From NCBI GenBank assembly GCA_025526915.1, contig JAHLKH010000007.1:217335-281334 (forward strand): a stretch of 64,000 nt of DNA, given 5' to 3'. The DNA is from Entophlyctis helioformis (Eukaryota > Chytridiomycota > Chytridiomycetes > Chytridiales > Chytriomycetaceae). Below, piece after piece: positions 11,559-32,008 of this stretch. Both the position numbers and the translations under genes were made by a program. How positions within the stretch are numbered: position 1 is the stretch's first letter; every line of letters begins with the position of its first letter. Below the pieces are notes generated by a model. The model was not told where the DNA came from and did no database searches. It saw nothing but the letters and a program-made list of their open reading frames with translations.

Positions 11559-13861
11559 ATGTCGGGCATCTACACCGTCGAAGAAGTCGCCAAGCACAAC
11601 ACGGACAAGGACGTCTGGGTGCGTCGTCGTTGTTGTGTCTGCGTCGTCGTGCCTTTGCAGTTGTGCCTTCATAGTCGTGCTCTCGTTGTTGTCGTTGTTG
11701 CTGCTCCGCGTCTGCTGCTGCGTGCTGCGTGCTGCGTGCTGCGTGCTGCGTGCTGCGTGCTGCGTGCTGCGTGCTGCGTGCTGCTACCCCACACGCACGG
11801 CTTGTTCCGTCGTGCTGTTGCTGACCCACCTGCCTGCCTGCCACCTGCTGCCACTCACCTACAACTCGGCCCGCTCTCTGCACGGCTTCGGATGCACTCC
11901 ACCAGATCATCGTCCATGGCAACGTACGTCACACTGGCTGCCACACTGGCTGTCGTGCTTGCTTGCTTGCCAGCTTAACCGTCCGGCTGACCATCCGGCT
12001 GCCCATCTGCCCATCTGCCCTCGTCCAGGTCTACGACGTCACGGGCTTCCTCAACGACCACCCGGGCGGCAAGAAGGTGCTCGTCAAGGTCGCCGGCAAG
12101 GACGCATCGAAGCAGTTTGACCAGTTCCACAACGCCGCCGTCCTCAACCAGTACGGCCCCGGCCTGCTCAAGGGCAAGATCGGATCGGCCTCGGCCGCCC
12201 CCGCCGCTCCAAAGGCCGCCGCTGCTCCCGCTGCCGTCTCGTACGACACTCCCGCTGTCGGCCTCGAGGAGGGCGACGCCTTTGGCGAGATCATCCCCTA
12301 CGGCGACCCTGCCTGGTACACTGGCTTCTCGCCCTACTACAACGACAGCCACAGAAAGGTGCGTTGCCTGCCGGCCGTTGACACGCTGTGCTGCTGCTGC
12401 TGCTGCTGACTCGCAGGCGTCTTTCACGTGCATGATGATCCGTGAACGCGTTGCGCTGGTCAGCTGCGCTCGTTCATGCGCAACTTTGTCGAAAAGGAGA
12501 TCATGCCGCACGCCCACGTCTGGGACGAGGCCAAGGAGCTGCCGCGCGAGCTGTTCCTCAAGGCCGGCAAGGCCGGCATCCTGCAGTCCGTCATTGGCCA
12601 CCCGTACCCCGCAAAGTACTCGGACGTGCCTCCTCCCTGCGGCATCAAGGCCGAGGACTTTGACGCATTCCACGAGGTGCGGAGCCACACGCTTGCTGCC
12701 CAATGGCGCGTGCCTTGTCTAGATCTGCACATGGACTCACCGCTCCTTCTCCTGATAGTTTGTGGTCTGCGACGAGCTGTCGCGCTGTGGATCGGGCGGT
12801 GTGCTCTGGGGTCTCATTGGCGGTCTCGGCATTGGTCTCCCGCCCATCATGAACTTTGGCTCCGACTACCTCAAGGAGAAGGTGGCTCCTTCCTGCCTCT
12901 CGGGCCAGAAGAACATCTGTCTTGCCATCACTGAGCCGAGCGCCGGCAGTGACGTGGCCAACCTCGTCACCGAGGCCAAGAAGACTGCCGACGGCAAGCA
13001 CTTTATCGTCAACGGCGAGAAGAAGGTGCGTCTGGTGTTGTGCACACGCCTCGCATCCATGACGGCATCATCTGGGCTATCCATGCTGACCTTGCTTTGG
13101 CCGCCAATGCGTTGCACATTTTGCTGGGTCGGTTGCAGTGGATCACTAACGGCACCTATGCCGACTACTTTACGGTTGCCGTCCGCACCGGCGGCCCCGG
13201 CATGAACGGCGTGTCGCTCCTGCTCATTGAGCGCTCGATGCCCGGTGTCAAGACACGCCACATGCCCTGCTCGGGCGTGTGGGCCTCTGGCACGTCGTTT
13301 GTGTCGTTTGAGGACGTCAAGGTGCCGGTCGAGAACCTCATTGGCCAGCTCAACAAGGGCTTCAAGTGCATCATGTACAACTTCAACCACGAGCGCATGG
13401 GCATTGCCATCCAGGCCACGCGGTTTGCGCGCGTGTGCGTGGAAGAGTCGCTCAAGTACGCGCACAAGCGCAAGACGTTTGGCAAGAAGCTCATTGACCA
13501 CCCGGTGATCCGCAACAAGCTCGGCCACATGATCCGCAAGGTCGAGGCGACGCACGCGTGGATGGAGTCGCTTATTTTCCAGACGACTCGCATGCCCGGC
13601 GAGATGCAGATGCTCAAGCTTGGCGGCCCGATTGCGCTGCTCAAGGCGCAGTCGACGCAGACGATGGAGTTTTGCGCGCGCGAGGCGGCCCAGATCTTTG
13701 GCGGCCTCAGCTTCTCGCGCGGAGGACAGGGCGAGAAGATCGAGCGGCTGTACCGCGAGGTGCGTGCCTACGCCATCCCCGGTGGATCCGAGGAGATTAT
13801 GCTGGACCTCGGTGTGCGCCAGAGCATCAAGGTGTCGCAGTTCCTTGGAGCCAAGCTTTAG
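11559..13861 (+). CDS. Cytochrome b5-acyl-CoA dehydrogenase fusion
   Basis: Five exons (11559-11618, 12029-12358, 12464-12676, 12759-13025, 13139-13861) total 1,593 nt, or 530 residues, with phases that agree. Residues 1 to about 75 form a cytochrome b5 domain with the heme motif HPGG, followed by an Ala/Pro linker. The rest is a full acyl-CoA dehydrogenase: [11 protein letters not shown] in the flavin/substrate region, the WITNGTYAD strand, RKTFGKKL and IERLYRE, with [10 protein letters not shown] near the end. Enzymes of this fused type are known in fungi; the b5 domain is thought to feed or accept electrons during acyl-CoA oxidation or desaturation. The protein ends GAKL, which is not a canonical SKL. 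The first intron (410 nt) is unusually long here and holds a heptamer repeat. Confidence 0.93.
11717..11784 (+). repeat. Tandem 7-bp repeat (GTGCTGC) in intron 1 of the b5-acyl-CoA dehydrogenase gene
   Basis: About nine perfect copies of a CGTGCTG-type heptamer lie inside the first intron. Because seven is not a multiple of three, copy-number change here would be harmless only in non-coding sequence, which supports the intron call. Confidence 0.85.
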
Positions 13862-13943
13862 AGAGGCTGGCGTCTTGCCCTGACGCACCGCCTCTTCCTG
13901 CTGGCATCTGTCGGTCAATCCATCGTATGCCGCTGCACCCTCT

Positions 13944-14011
<68 letters not shown>

Positions 14012-14291
14012 CAACAAGGGTTGGTTCGCAATACACGTGTGCTCAACGAAGCAAGAGTTGGTTCTTTTCAATGTCACAGGACAGGTTTCTGAGATGGGTG
14101 GAGTTGGAGGGATGAAGGCGGGCGGGCGGGGGGTCTGGGCCAGGCACGGCAGCAATAAGGAAATGGGCGAGCGGGTCAGGGAGTGAGAAGACGGATGAAA
14201 GGGAAAAACACGGTGTAAGAGAAGAAGGATGGACGCGATACGTGTCCGTCCGTCTGTCTGTCCGACTGACTGACTGACTGAGTGACTGGAT
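13862..14291. other. Intergenic region between convergent genes
   Basis: These 430 bp separate the stop codons of the acyl-CoA dehydrogenase gene (plus) and the Rab11 gene (minus), so they hold two 3' UTRs. Apart from a long CT tract no element is seen, and no ORF here has coding character. Confidence 0.6.
13947..14004. repeat. CT dinucleotide microsatellite
   Basis: About 29 uninterrupted CT units lie in the 3' flank of the acyl-CoA dehydrogenase gene. This is a likely length-polymorphic site. Confidence 0.95.
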
Positions 14292-15817
<1,526 letters not shown>

Positions 15818-15860
15818 TGTGCTGAAGTGTTGGCGAGATTCGGCTTTGAGGCAAAGTCGT

Positions 15861-19152
<3,292 letters not shown>

Positions 19153-19405
19153 TCCGCTCTCGAGCCTGTCTGTATGCCTGTATGCCTGTCTGCCTGTCTG
19201 CCGGTCTGCCTGTCGTGCAAGTCGCCGTCGTTGGCGTTGCGAATCTTGTGATCTGGCAGCAGCGAGTGTGGGTCGCCGGACGCGATTGGAAGCGAGCCGC
19301 AGATGGACTGGATTGGATTGGCGAGAGAAAGAGAGGAGACGTTTATTGTCTTGAGCAGCTGTAGACGCAGACGCACGGGTCGCGGTCTAGGAGAGGTGTG
19401 GTGGT

Positions 19406-20707
19406 CTAGAATGTAAAGACGTTGCGGCCGAGACCTGTGGACGGGCCGCCGATCTGTTCCGCATTGGTGCACGCAGGTCAGCAGGCTGGAAATGAGAACG
19501 CTCCAGCAGAGCGAGTGTGTGAGGTGCTTACGCGGCGGGGAGACGCGCCAGTGGGAGAGTTGGCGACGAGGATTTCCTTAATGTCCCAGTAGCTGAAGCA
19601 AAGGAGAGTGCTGATGGTGATGGCGTAGACCGATCTGCGAGTGGCATAAAGGGTTGGTCAGCAGGCAGGCACACACTAGTATGGCAACTCATTGAACCAT
19701 GCTGCGACTTACGGCAGAATCTCAATAAATGCCTGAGCAGCATTCTGTGGGCATGGCAGCCAAGTCAGTCAAGACTGAAGCTGGTTAGAGGGCGGAGTCC
19801 GCTTACCGTCGAACCCATGCCGCCGTTGGCGTTGGACGCCATGATGCCGCCAAGCAGCAGGCTAAGAGCGGCAATGGCACCCAGAGCGAGCGAGTTGGAG
19901 TAGAGCACAAAGTTGGAGATGGCGGGCAGGAGCTCCTTTCGCTTGCGTTCAACAACGCGCATGTAGATCTGGTGTTGGATGGGTGTTAGGCAGCTGGTGC
20001 AGCAACACGAGTGAACCGGCTCGTCAATGGCCCACTCACGGCAATGCCGAGAACACCGTAAAGGATGGCATCGCCAAAGAGCACGGCGGCAGCAAATGCA
20101 CCAAAGAGCGATGGAGCGACTGGTTGCATATCAAGTGTGTCAGCCATGCGACAGACGATCAAGCCTGCCAACCGCAGACGCCACGGCTTACTTTTGCCCG
20201 ACATGAGAATGGGCCAGGCGATATGGATGCCGTTGACAGCGTACACCCACATGACGCGGCGGCTGCGCGTTGCAGGCGGGTCCTGCGGCCGCATCAGAAA
20301 CTGCGCCGTGCGCATTGCGACCGCCGAGAACAGCAGAATGCGGGCAATCTCAACGAGCCACAGCGAGCCTACAAAAAACAGAGCCATCGGACTGCGCGCA
20401 CTACGCGTCAGCGAGCATGCACTTGCATGGCCATGCGATGCATCGGTGGCCAGACTGACATGAACCCCAAAAACTTGTCGCGCTGGTAAAACTGGAGGCC
20501 AAAGGCGACGCTCTTGAAGGCCTCGCTGACGTGCATGAGCGAGACGCCGACGAGAATGAGCGTCGTGACACGGCGCTCGGACGTTCCCATTGACTCGTAC
20601 GACTTGTTCTTGTGGATGTAGTACGACTTGATGGGCGGAAACAGGCCGATGGAGGCGGCTGCAATCGTGGTCGCGAACAGCTGGACATGGAAGTCGTCTG
20701 AGGACAT
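19406..20707 (-). CDS. Seven-transmembrane protein of unknown function
   Basis: About six exons encode a hydrophobic protein that starts MSSDDFHVQLF and ends GRNVFTF. Hydrophobic segments can be read as: VQLFATTIAAASIGLF, VTTLILVGVSLMHV, LVEIARILLFSAVA, VMWVYAVNGIHIAW, FGAFAAAVLFGDAILYG, FVLYSNSLALGAIAALSL and a last one spanning VYAITISTLLCF, making seven. There is no N-terminal signal peptide. Short loops and a cytosolic-looking Ser/Pro tail suggest a Golgi or plasma-membrane receptor-like or scaffold protein, but no family signature is recognised. The last three introns, near 19,470, 19,660 and 19,780, have clean GT-AG borders. The junction near 20,370-20,460 is approximate. Confidence 0.75.
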
Positions 20708-21252
20708 TGCTGTGCTGGTGTGCTGGCTTGGGCTGGCTTGTGATGGTTAGAGTGTGCGAGGCGGTGGCTGTCTGGCTGTCTGTTGGTCTGTCGATGTCGA
20801 TGTCCATGGCAATGGCAATGGCAATGGCAATGGCCGCAGCAGTGTGTCAGCAATGCATGTGCACGATTTGTTTATACAGCCCCGGTGGGTATGTGTCGCA
20901 AAGCCGGGTACCGGAACAGCCACATCTGAACTCGATCGTGCATTGCAAGCGTGCCCAGCCAGCCAGCCATCCGCCCCCTGGAGCGACACAGACACCCAGC
21001 ACGATGCGCGGCCGTGCTCGTCAAACTCACAGTCGCACAGTAACACAAGAGCGCAAGAAGAGTTGGCCGACTCTGAAGAGAACAGCAGGTTTGTGCAGAT
21101 GGATCGATAAGGCAGACAGGCGGGCAAGGTTGGCGAGAAACTATGCGTCTAAATCTGGCGCAAAGAACAATCCACGGCCATTTCAGGCACCAGATCCACG
21201 GCTTGCACAGCGGCCATTAGACGAATATCCACGCCACTCCATCTCGATCCGT
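20708..21252. other. Intergenic region with GGCAAT hexamer repeats
   Basis: These 545 bp lie upstream of the seven-helix gene and downstream of AFG2, both on the minus strand. About five tandem copies of GGCAAT occur at about 20,804-20,836. No coding signal is seen. Confidence 0.55.
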
Positions 21253-24593
<3,341 letters not shown>

Positions 24594-25143
24594 CTGGCTG
24601 GCATCGCCCAGCGATCAGCAGACGGCCGTGCAGGCAGCATCTGCCATGCAAGCAGGCGGCGTCGAACACGCAGCAGCTTCGTGCATGCGGATGGCTGGGC
24701 ATCGCGAGCACGACAGGCAGGCGTCCAGGCAGCCATCAGCCAAACCAGGGCAGCCCATACCAGGGCAGCCCAGGAGGCGCAATGCAAATTTGCACTTGGC
24801 GGCCGGCCCTCCGCCGGCCCTCTCTCGGCCAGTGGTGCACAACGCCGGGCAGTTTTTCTCAACGCCCGACAACGACAGTAGAGCCGGACCTGCTCGACTG
24901 GCACCGCTGGCATCGCTCGCATCGCTGGTATAGAAGGCATCTCGGGCATCTCAGACACCGCAGACACCGCAGGCATCGCAGGCATCTCGGCTGCTCTCGT
25001 CGTCTGTCATCGCAGTCACCGCCTTGCACCACCGTCCAACCCCTCGCTGCTTCGCATTCCGCAAAGCGCACTTGGCCAGCCAGCCAACAACTCATCAAGC
25101 CAACAAGCCAGCACAGCAGCACAGCAGCGTCTCATAGATTCAG
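24594..25143. promoter_or_regulatory. Divergent promoter region between AFG2 and the RhoGEF gene
   Basis: The 550 bp between two outward-facing start codons must hold both promoters. It contains short direct repeats of CAGGGCAGCCCA and of GCATCGCAGGCATCTCGG type, but no TATA box or named site that can be supported. Confidence 0.5.
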
Positions 25144-28100
25144 ATGCCAGCACCACCGCCCACCAACATTGTCCCCGCTGCCCAGGCCGTGGCGCTCACG
25201 GCATCCCAGCCGGCTGCGTCGCTGCCGCCTGCTGCGTCGCAGAGTGTTGCTGGCGCACCAGCTGCAGCATCGCCAGCTGGCGCCTCTCCATTCGGCAGCA
25301 CCAACAGCGCAAACTTTCACTCGGCAGATACGCAGGTTCCGCAGCAGCAGCAGCAGCAGCAGCAGCAGGACAGGCAGCAAGACAGGCAGCAGCAAGTCCA
25401 GCAGCAGGACAGGCAGCACAGGCAGACGATAGTGTCGCACATGCTGTTCAAGTCCCGATACCCATTCTCCGCAACCCACGACGACGAGCTCTCCTTTTCG
25501 CAGAACCAGCTGATCCGCGTGCTGCAGCAGATCGATGCCGGCGGCTGGTGGGAGGGCACCACCGGCTCGCAGGTCGGCTGGTTCCCGGCAAACTACGTCG
25601 AGCGGGTCGATGTTGCGGCCCTCGATCCCGACTCGATCCCGCTGTGGGCCCTGGTGCGTTGTGCTGGTCTGTCTTGCGTTGTCTTGCGTTGGTCTGGCGT
25701 GCGTTGTCTTGCGCTGGTCTGCCTTGCCATATCAATCCTCCGTTCTTCCGCCGTTTGTGCCCGTCATCTGCACCGTCGTCTGACATGTGCTCCCGCATCT
25801 CATCGTGACAAACGGCTGCTGATCGTGCACTTTCCCATCCCTCGGCGGCATTGCCATCTGGGCCCCACCAACGGCAGGACTCGGACCAGGAGCACCTGCA
25901 GCACGTCAGACGCATGACCATCCTCAACAACTCTCGCAAGCGCCACTCGCACATCTCTGCGCCTGCCTCTGCGGCCGCCGGCGGCCCCGGCTCAAGAACA
26001 TCGGCCTCCATCGCCTCGTGGCACAATCCCTCGGCCCCCTCGTCGCCCACTCTGTCGACCCAGCAACTGCCGCTGATGCTGAACACGGCCGTCCAACAGC
26101 CCCAGCAGCATCGTCGCGTTGCCACTGTCGACGACACCCAGGTGCTCATCAGCGATCGTCGTCAGTCCGAGGTGTTCATCGACGACGACGACGACGACGA
26201 CGATGATGATGACCAGGATGACGACGATGACAGCAACACGATCGCGCCTCGTGTCAAGATGCAAGTGTCGCTGGCAGATCTGAGCAAGGCCATCGTCGAA
26301 GAGTTCCGCAATGGCAAACGGCTCGCTGCGGCTGCACAGGCTGCACAGGCTTCATCCGCACAGTCATCACCAGTGACTTCGCCTGCGTTTGCATCCTCCT
26401 CTGCGCGGCCGACCTCGGCTCCGTCTGCATCTGTCCCTGCCCCGAGCGCTGGCGCTCTGGGCCGCAGCGGCGCTCCCAACAGCAGCCACGTTCTGGGTCT
26501 CTGGCCGACCACCTCGTCGCCGGCCATGTCAGAAACGATGCTGGATACAGTCCCTCGATCGCGTCCCGTCTCGTCGGCGTTTGACCCCATGGTTGGCGCC
26601 GGCGCTGGCACGGGCTCTCTCATTGGCTCGCCGGCAGCTTCGATCGTCAGCCCAAACACAGACACGGAGACGGACACGGACGACGAGGAAGAGATGGAGA
26701 AGAAGAGCAACATGCGCCAGCGCCATCTGCACGCATTCTTTGCGTCGGAAAAGCGGTACCTGCTTGATCTGCAGCGGTTCTGTTCGGTACGCCTTGGACC
26801 GTCTGGACAGCGTCTTTCCTGCCACTGCCACTAACACGCGTCTTCATGTGCAGTCTGTCGTGTTGCCGCTCTTCTTGGACACGTGCCCGTGGCTGCTCAT
26901 GGAGCAGCACAAGTCCATGTTTGGCAACATTGAGGAGATTGTCGACTTTCAAGAGTCGTTTATGGAGCTGCTCAAGCGCGAGGAGCGCTCGTCAGATCCT
27001 TGTGTTGGCCGTGCCTTTATGCAGATTGTAAGCTCCATGGGACTGCCATGTTGTACGTGGCTGTGTCGCTGACAGCCATGGATCTGGCAATGACCGACCG
27101 ACACAGGCATCCGAGTTCAACCTGCTCTATGTCGACTACATTCGCCATCTGCCCGAAAGCATCGAGACGGTGAACAAGTTGGCATCACACACGATGCTGA
27201 CTCGCTTCCTTCAGGTACGTTACTTGCTGCGTCTGCTCGCTGGGCGGATCTACTCATTCGCTTTGCTAATCTTCATGGCGATTATCAACCGCGCTGCAAT
27301 GGTCCGTTGCACACCACAGCCGCTGACAGAGCTTCGGCCCGTGACGCTCTTCCTCATTGCAACGCTCAACAACCCCGCGCAGCGATACCAGCGCTACGTG
27401 ATTGCGTTCTCGGACCTGCTGCAAGACACGCCCAAGCACCATCCTGACTATCCCTTCCTCGTCTCGGCCCTGGACTCGCTCAATCTCATCATCCAAGACA
27501 TTGACTTGATCAAGCACGACCAGGAGGAAACGCACATCCTCGACGAGATGCGTGCCAAGGTCGGCGAGTGGAACGCCCCTCCGCCCGAAGACTTTGGCTC
27601 GTGGCTGCTCCACGGCACGTTCAAGGTCACCAACTGGCGCACCATGTTCCCGATACCCACAACACGCGACTGCTACCTGTTTGAGAACATGATCGTCATT
27701 GTCAAGAAGCGAAACCGCCATCACAAGCGCATCGTCGACCTGCTTCGCAAGCCCCTTGTCGCTCTTGCCAAGCGGTCCAGATCACGATCGTCCCGCCAAC
27801 GCAAGTCCCAGTCGTGGCTGCCAACAGCCATCCCATTCACCAAGGAGACGCCCGAGTGGACCATCACCGAGTGCATCGCAGTCTCGCCGCGCACCATCCA
27901 GGACGTCATTGCCTCGACCCGCGACCAGGATGCCTTCCATATCTCGTTCATCAACAGCGAGAGCAAGATTGTGCGGCTGACGTTCTCCACCTCGAACGAC
28001 TACCAGCGCCAGGACTGGTTCAGCCGTCTCAACAAGCGGCTGCAGGATCTCACGCAACAGATCAAGGAGGAGCAGTCGCAGACCCAGAGCCGCATGTCGC

Positions 28101-29437
28101 GTCTAATGGTCCCGCTCGCTATGCGCGACAAGGACGGCAAGTTTGTTGTTCCGCAGCCGGGCTCGTCGGTCAGTGTGCGGCCAGCGTCGGAGATCATCAC
28201 CAACTCGGCTACAGACAGCATTTTCAATGCTGGCTCGGTCAGACGCTCCGTTGCCAGCTCTAGCAGAATCTATACTGGCCGTCCCATCTCGTCTGCTTCG
28301 TCGATTGGATACCGTGAGATCCAGCAGCATCAGCAGCAGCAGCACCACCACCACCACCACCACCATTCGTCTCTGGCAGTATCGGTCGAATCTGGCGCGA
28401 GTCTTGCACGGAACACCGTTGTGAACAATGCGCAGCGCTCTGAACAGGCGCTGGCTGCACGCCAGCAGGCGCGTCCGCCGTCCATGGTGTCCGCCTCGAA
28501 CAGATCGACTTTCCGCCGCTCCGCATTGAGAGAGCTCTCTGTCGAGATCCCTGGCCCGTCATCGACGGTGATGGCATCCAAGCGTGTGTCGTCGGCATCG
28601 TCGACATCGCCATACGCCATCGACACCAACTCGAACCCATCGCCGTATGCGCAGCAGTACCACAACAGCCAGTTGATGTATCAGCACATTGCAGCCAACT
28701 TCCACGCATCTGCTGGCGGACCGGCTGGCAGTGATGCATCAGTCGGCCACAGTGCCGGCGACCATGGTGACGAATCGCCGCAATCGAGCACGGACGAGAT
28801 GCTGTCTTCGCTCGTGCTCTCGTCTGACGTGGTAGATGCCGAGCTTGCCAGAGCCGAAGCCGAGCAGGCAGCAGCAGAAGCCGCGGCACTCGCAGCAGCA
28901 GACGTGGCTCTTTCGGCGATCGCTGCAGCCAATGCAGCCACAACACACGCTGCCCAGGCAGCAGCAGCGGCCAACCAGGCACGCAAGCTGCGTCGTCTGC
29001 ACACGGTCAAGAGCCTGCCGCCACTCGATCCCACCATCATGTCGCTGTCCAAGGCTGCAACGCAGTCGCCTCCTCTCACGCCTGAACTCGCGCGGCTGTC
29101 GCTGTACTCGCACTCGTCGCAGACGTCGGGCGGATCGTCGTCCACGCACCACCGTCGCAGCCACTCGGCATCCACCGCGTATCTGACGCACCACACGGCT
29201 GCCTCTGCCTCTGCGACATCTCTTGGTGGCGGCAATCTGCTTCTGCAGCCGCCATCGTCGCTGTATGCTTCTGCATCCGTGACTGCTGGATCCCATTCTC
29301 GCTCACTCAGTGGATCCACAGTCTCGCTGCCTGTGACACCCAACTCAGCCAACATGGCGCCTCTGCCGCTCCCTGCGCCAGCAACTCGATCCTCTGCACT
29401 GCTGTCTGATCCGCAGTCGGTCACCATCACGGAATGA
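25144..29437 (+). CDS. SH3-RhoGEF (DH)-PH domain protein
   Basis: Five exons (25144-25653, 25878-26786, 26854-27027, 27107-27214, 27320-29437) sum to 3,819 nt, or 1,272 residues, in frame. An Ala/Gln-rich start precedes an SH3 domain at about residues 100-160 (RYPFSATHDDELSF, GGWWEGTTGSQVGWFPANYVE). A disordered region with an Asp run follows. The DH domain spans about residues 450-645 (HAFFASEKRYLLDLQRF, LNNPAQRYQRYVIAFSDLL) and a PH domain about 655-810. The tail is Ser/Ala/Gln-rich, with a nine-histidine run and a coiled Ala/Glu segment. DH-PH proteins load GTP on Rho, Rac or Cdc42. With the SH3 domain, it probably acts at actin patches or in zoospore or rhizoid polarity, which is inference. 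Confidence 0.92.
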
Positions 29438-29488
29438 ACCTGTCATTGCCTGCCGTGCGGAACTCTTTGCGACTCTGATCCAGGTGCT

Positions 29489-30451
29489 TCATTGGAAGCG
29501 AACTTGCTTCCGAGGTCCACTCGCTGCCTTGGCTGCAATGGCAGCAGCAGCTGTTGCCTTGACCTCCTTGCGCTCCTTGCGCTTGTTCTTGCTCTGATCT
29601 GCCAGCTTCTTCTTGACCTCCGTCTGTCACAGTCGCAGTCATCGCTGTCAGTGCACTTGCTGGCCAGAGAGATCTTGCAAGACACCTGCAATCCCACTCA
29701 CCAACTCGGCGCGTTTCTCCTGCTGGCGAGCCTCGGCCTTGTCCTCGCGCTTCTGCAATGCTTGGTGCACAACGGCCTGTAGTCCAGCATGCATGCATGC
29801 TGCCTGTCAGCACAACCGTGACCCACACGACTGGCAGCGGGATGTCTACACAGTCCCAGTCAGACGTTGATAAACATACCCGCTTTGCAAGCTTGCGCTC
29901 AATCGTCTGCTCCTCCTTGGAGTTCAGGCTGTCGACCAGCGCCAACATCGCCGACTGGCCATCCACGCATTCATCAAGGCAGTCAGCATGCCATGCCATG
30001 CCATGCATATCATGGCCAGAGTCCAGAGTCCAGCCGCAACACACACCTGGTCGGCAAACTTCTTGCCCTTCTTCCCCTTGGGCTTGATCACTCGCCGTGG
30101 TTTCCGCACGGGCGCCTGGGTATCTTCTCCTGCATCGTCGCTCTCGTCGCCATCATCGCTGGAATCCTGCTGCACTGCTCCCGCCATGGCTCCCGCATCC
30201 TCCTCGTCCTCGTCATCGTCCTCGTCCTCGTTGGCATCGCTGGGCTTGCTCGGCTTCTCCACGCTTGCCTGCTTGTGCATGAATGCCTTGCTGCTGGCGA
30301 CGCTGCTGGCAGACGGCGTCTTCTTGGCCACCCGTCCGCCCGCATGCGATTGCGGGAAGCCTGGCTGTGGTGCCGGTCCTTTGCGCTGCCGGCGAGTGTG
30401 GCCTGGTCTCGGCCCTTTGCGCACGGCTCCTCCACTTGCTCCCGGTGCCAT
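29489..30451 (-). CDS. LOC1: LOC1-like 60S ribosomal subunit assembly protein
   Basis: Four exons encode a highly charged protein of about 215 residues starting MAPGASGGAVRKG. The middle has a strongly acidic stretch (NEDEDDDEDEEDAG), then RRVIKPKGKKGKKFADQ joined to SAMLALVDSLNSKEEQ. A long basic helix, ERKLAKRAVVHQALQKRED with further EAR/KKK repeats, ends in PRKQVRFQ. The KPKGKK...F.D...M..LV order followed by the basic helix matches fungal LOC1, an RNA-annealing nucleolar protein required for 60S assembly and ASH1 mRNA localisation in yeast. It converges on the RhoGEF gene with only 51 bp between stop codons, so their 3' UTRs probably overlap. Confidence 0.75.
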
Positions 30452-30619
30452 GAATGCCGTTCGAGAACCTTGGCCAAGAAAGAAAATCTTCGATCGTTTG
30501 TGTTGAGACCTCAACAGCCACCTTCAAGTATGCGCCATGCTCGCAGATGTGCGGCGTCCACTTGTCGTCCATGCACGCTGCTGACTGCTGTGGCATGGCA
30601 TAACAGGCTGGCCAGCAAC

Positions 30620-32008
30620 ATGCGCTTGTTCGTCTGGAATGTCAACGGTATTCGTCCGTTTCTCCAACGAGGCAACTTCAAGGACGGACTCGCTGGCCTG
30701 TTTGCACAGTTCCATGCAGACGTTGTCTGTTTCCAGGTGGGTTCATGCATCCACTGCTCTTGGCCTGGTCGGCTGGCTGGCTCACCCATCGATGGCGCAG
30801 GAAACCAAGGTGACTGGGCTCGACAAGCTTTCGGACGACTTGGTGGATGTCCCGGGCTACGACAGCTTCTGGAACTTTTCGCAGACGAGGGCTGGATGGA
30901 GCGGAGTGGTCACATATGCACGCACGGGCAGCACGCAGACGGCTACTTCCGAGTTCCTTGGCGAGCCAGACTTTGACCTCGAAGGTGGGTCTTGCCTCCG
31001 CTGTCCACTCTCCATGCATAGATCTGGTGTTGTGATCCGTCGGGATTGACACGGCAGGGACGACAGGCCGGTGCATCATGACAGACCATGCCGACTTTGT
31101 GCTGCTCAACGTGTACTTTCCCAACGGCGGCATGGGCCCGCATCGCGTCGAGTTCAAGCTGCGTTTCTACGACGCCATGGTGCCAAGTGCAAGGCGCTGC
31201 TCGATTCAGGCCGCCAAGTCATTATCACTGGCGACTTCAACACGGCCTATACCGATGCAGATGTGCACGATCCAGAGGAAAGGCTCATGCCCATGGCCGA
31301 TCGGCAGCCATGCTCGACGACTGGCTGACACGGGGATGCACTCGTGCACAGAAGTTTCGAGGATCGACTGGATGTCTGCCTGACGAGCGCCAGAAACTCA
31401 CGGATCTGCTGGATATTGGCTTTGTGGATGCGTTCCGGCACTTTTCGCCAGACTCGCAACGGCAGTTTACCTTTTGGGACATGCGCACGAGTATGTCTGC
31501 CGTGCTGCTTGTGCAGGTTCTTGGTACTGACTGCCAGCCGGCATGCATGCATCTGCAGTGCAGCGGCCGTTCAACAACGGATGGAGGATAGACTACTTTT
31601 ACGTGTCCAGCGGGCTTGTGGATCGCGTGACTGCCTGCGACATTCTGGCATCTGTCCAGGGATCCGACCACTGCCCAATCACGCTCGACCTGGCAGATAT
31701 GGGCTTGCGCTCTGATCTGCCGGTGCCGCCAACAGCAGCGAGTCTGCGCAAGAAGCCGAAAAAGGTTCGTGTTCCGTGCAAGTCGGCCTACAGGCAAATG
31801 ATCATAATGTCTCACCAGCTTTGGCCCGCAACAGAACATGTCTATCCATCAGTTCTTCAAGCCTGTGCAGCGCCAACCAGCAGCCGTTCCAGCACAGCCT
31901 TTGGACGCGGCCGTGGCGTCTCAGGACACGCCGAGCAAGCTTAGCGCCAAGCGGGAATCGTCAACCCAAGACGACGGCGAAACGGCCAAACGGACTCGTG
32001 CGCAGTAG
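30620..32008 (+). CDS. APN2: APE2/Apn2-type AP endonuclease (ExoIII family), with one apparent frame break
   Basis: The start MRLFVWNVNGIRPF carries the metal-site Asn. Exon 2 supplies the catalytic Glu of ETKVTG after a 64-nt intron. NVYFPNGG, GDFNTAY and GSDHCPITLDL complete the active site. Spacing between FKLRFY and VIITGD matches animal APE2. At about 31,183 the frame changes within this conserved block, as though one G were missing. The last exon, after a clean intron near 31,770-31,834, begins NMSIHQFF, a PCNA-interacting-peptide-like motif, then a short basic tail; the GRF zinc finger of many APE2 proteins is absent. An intron at about 31,259-31,345 is likely. The enzyme cleaves at abasic sites and trims 3' blocks. 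Confidence 0.85.
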
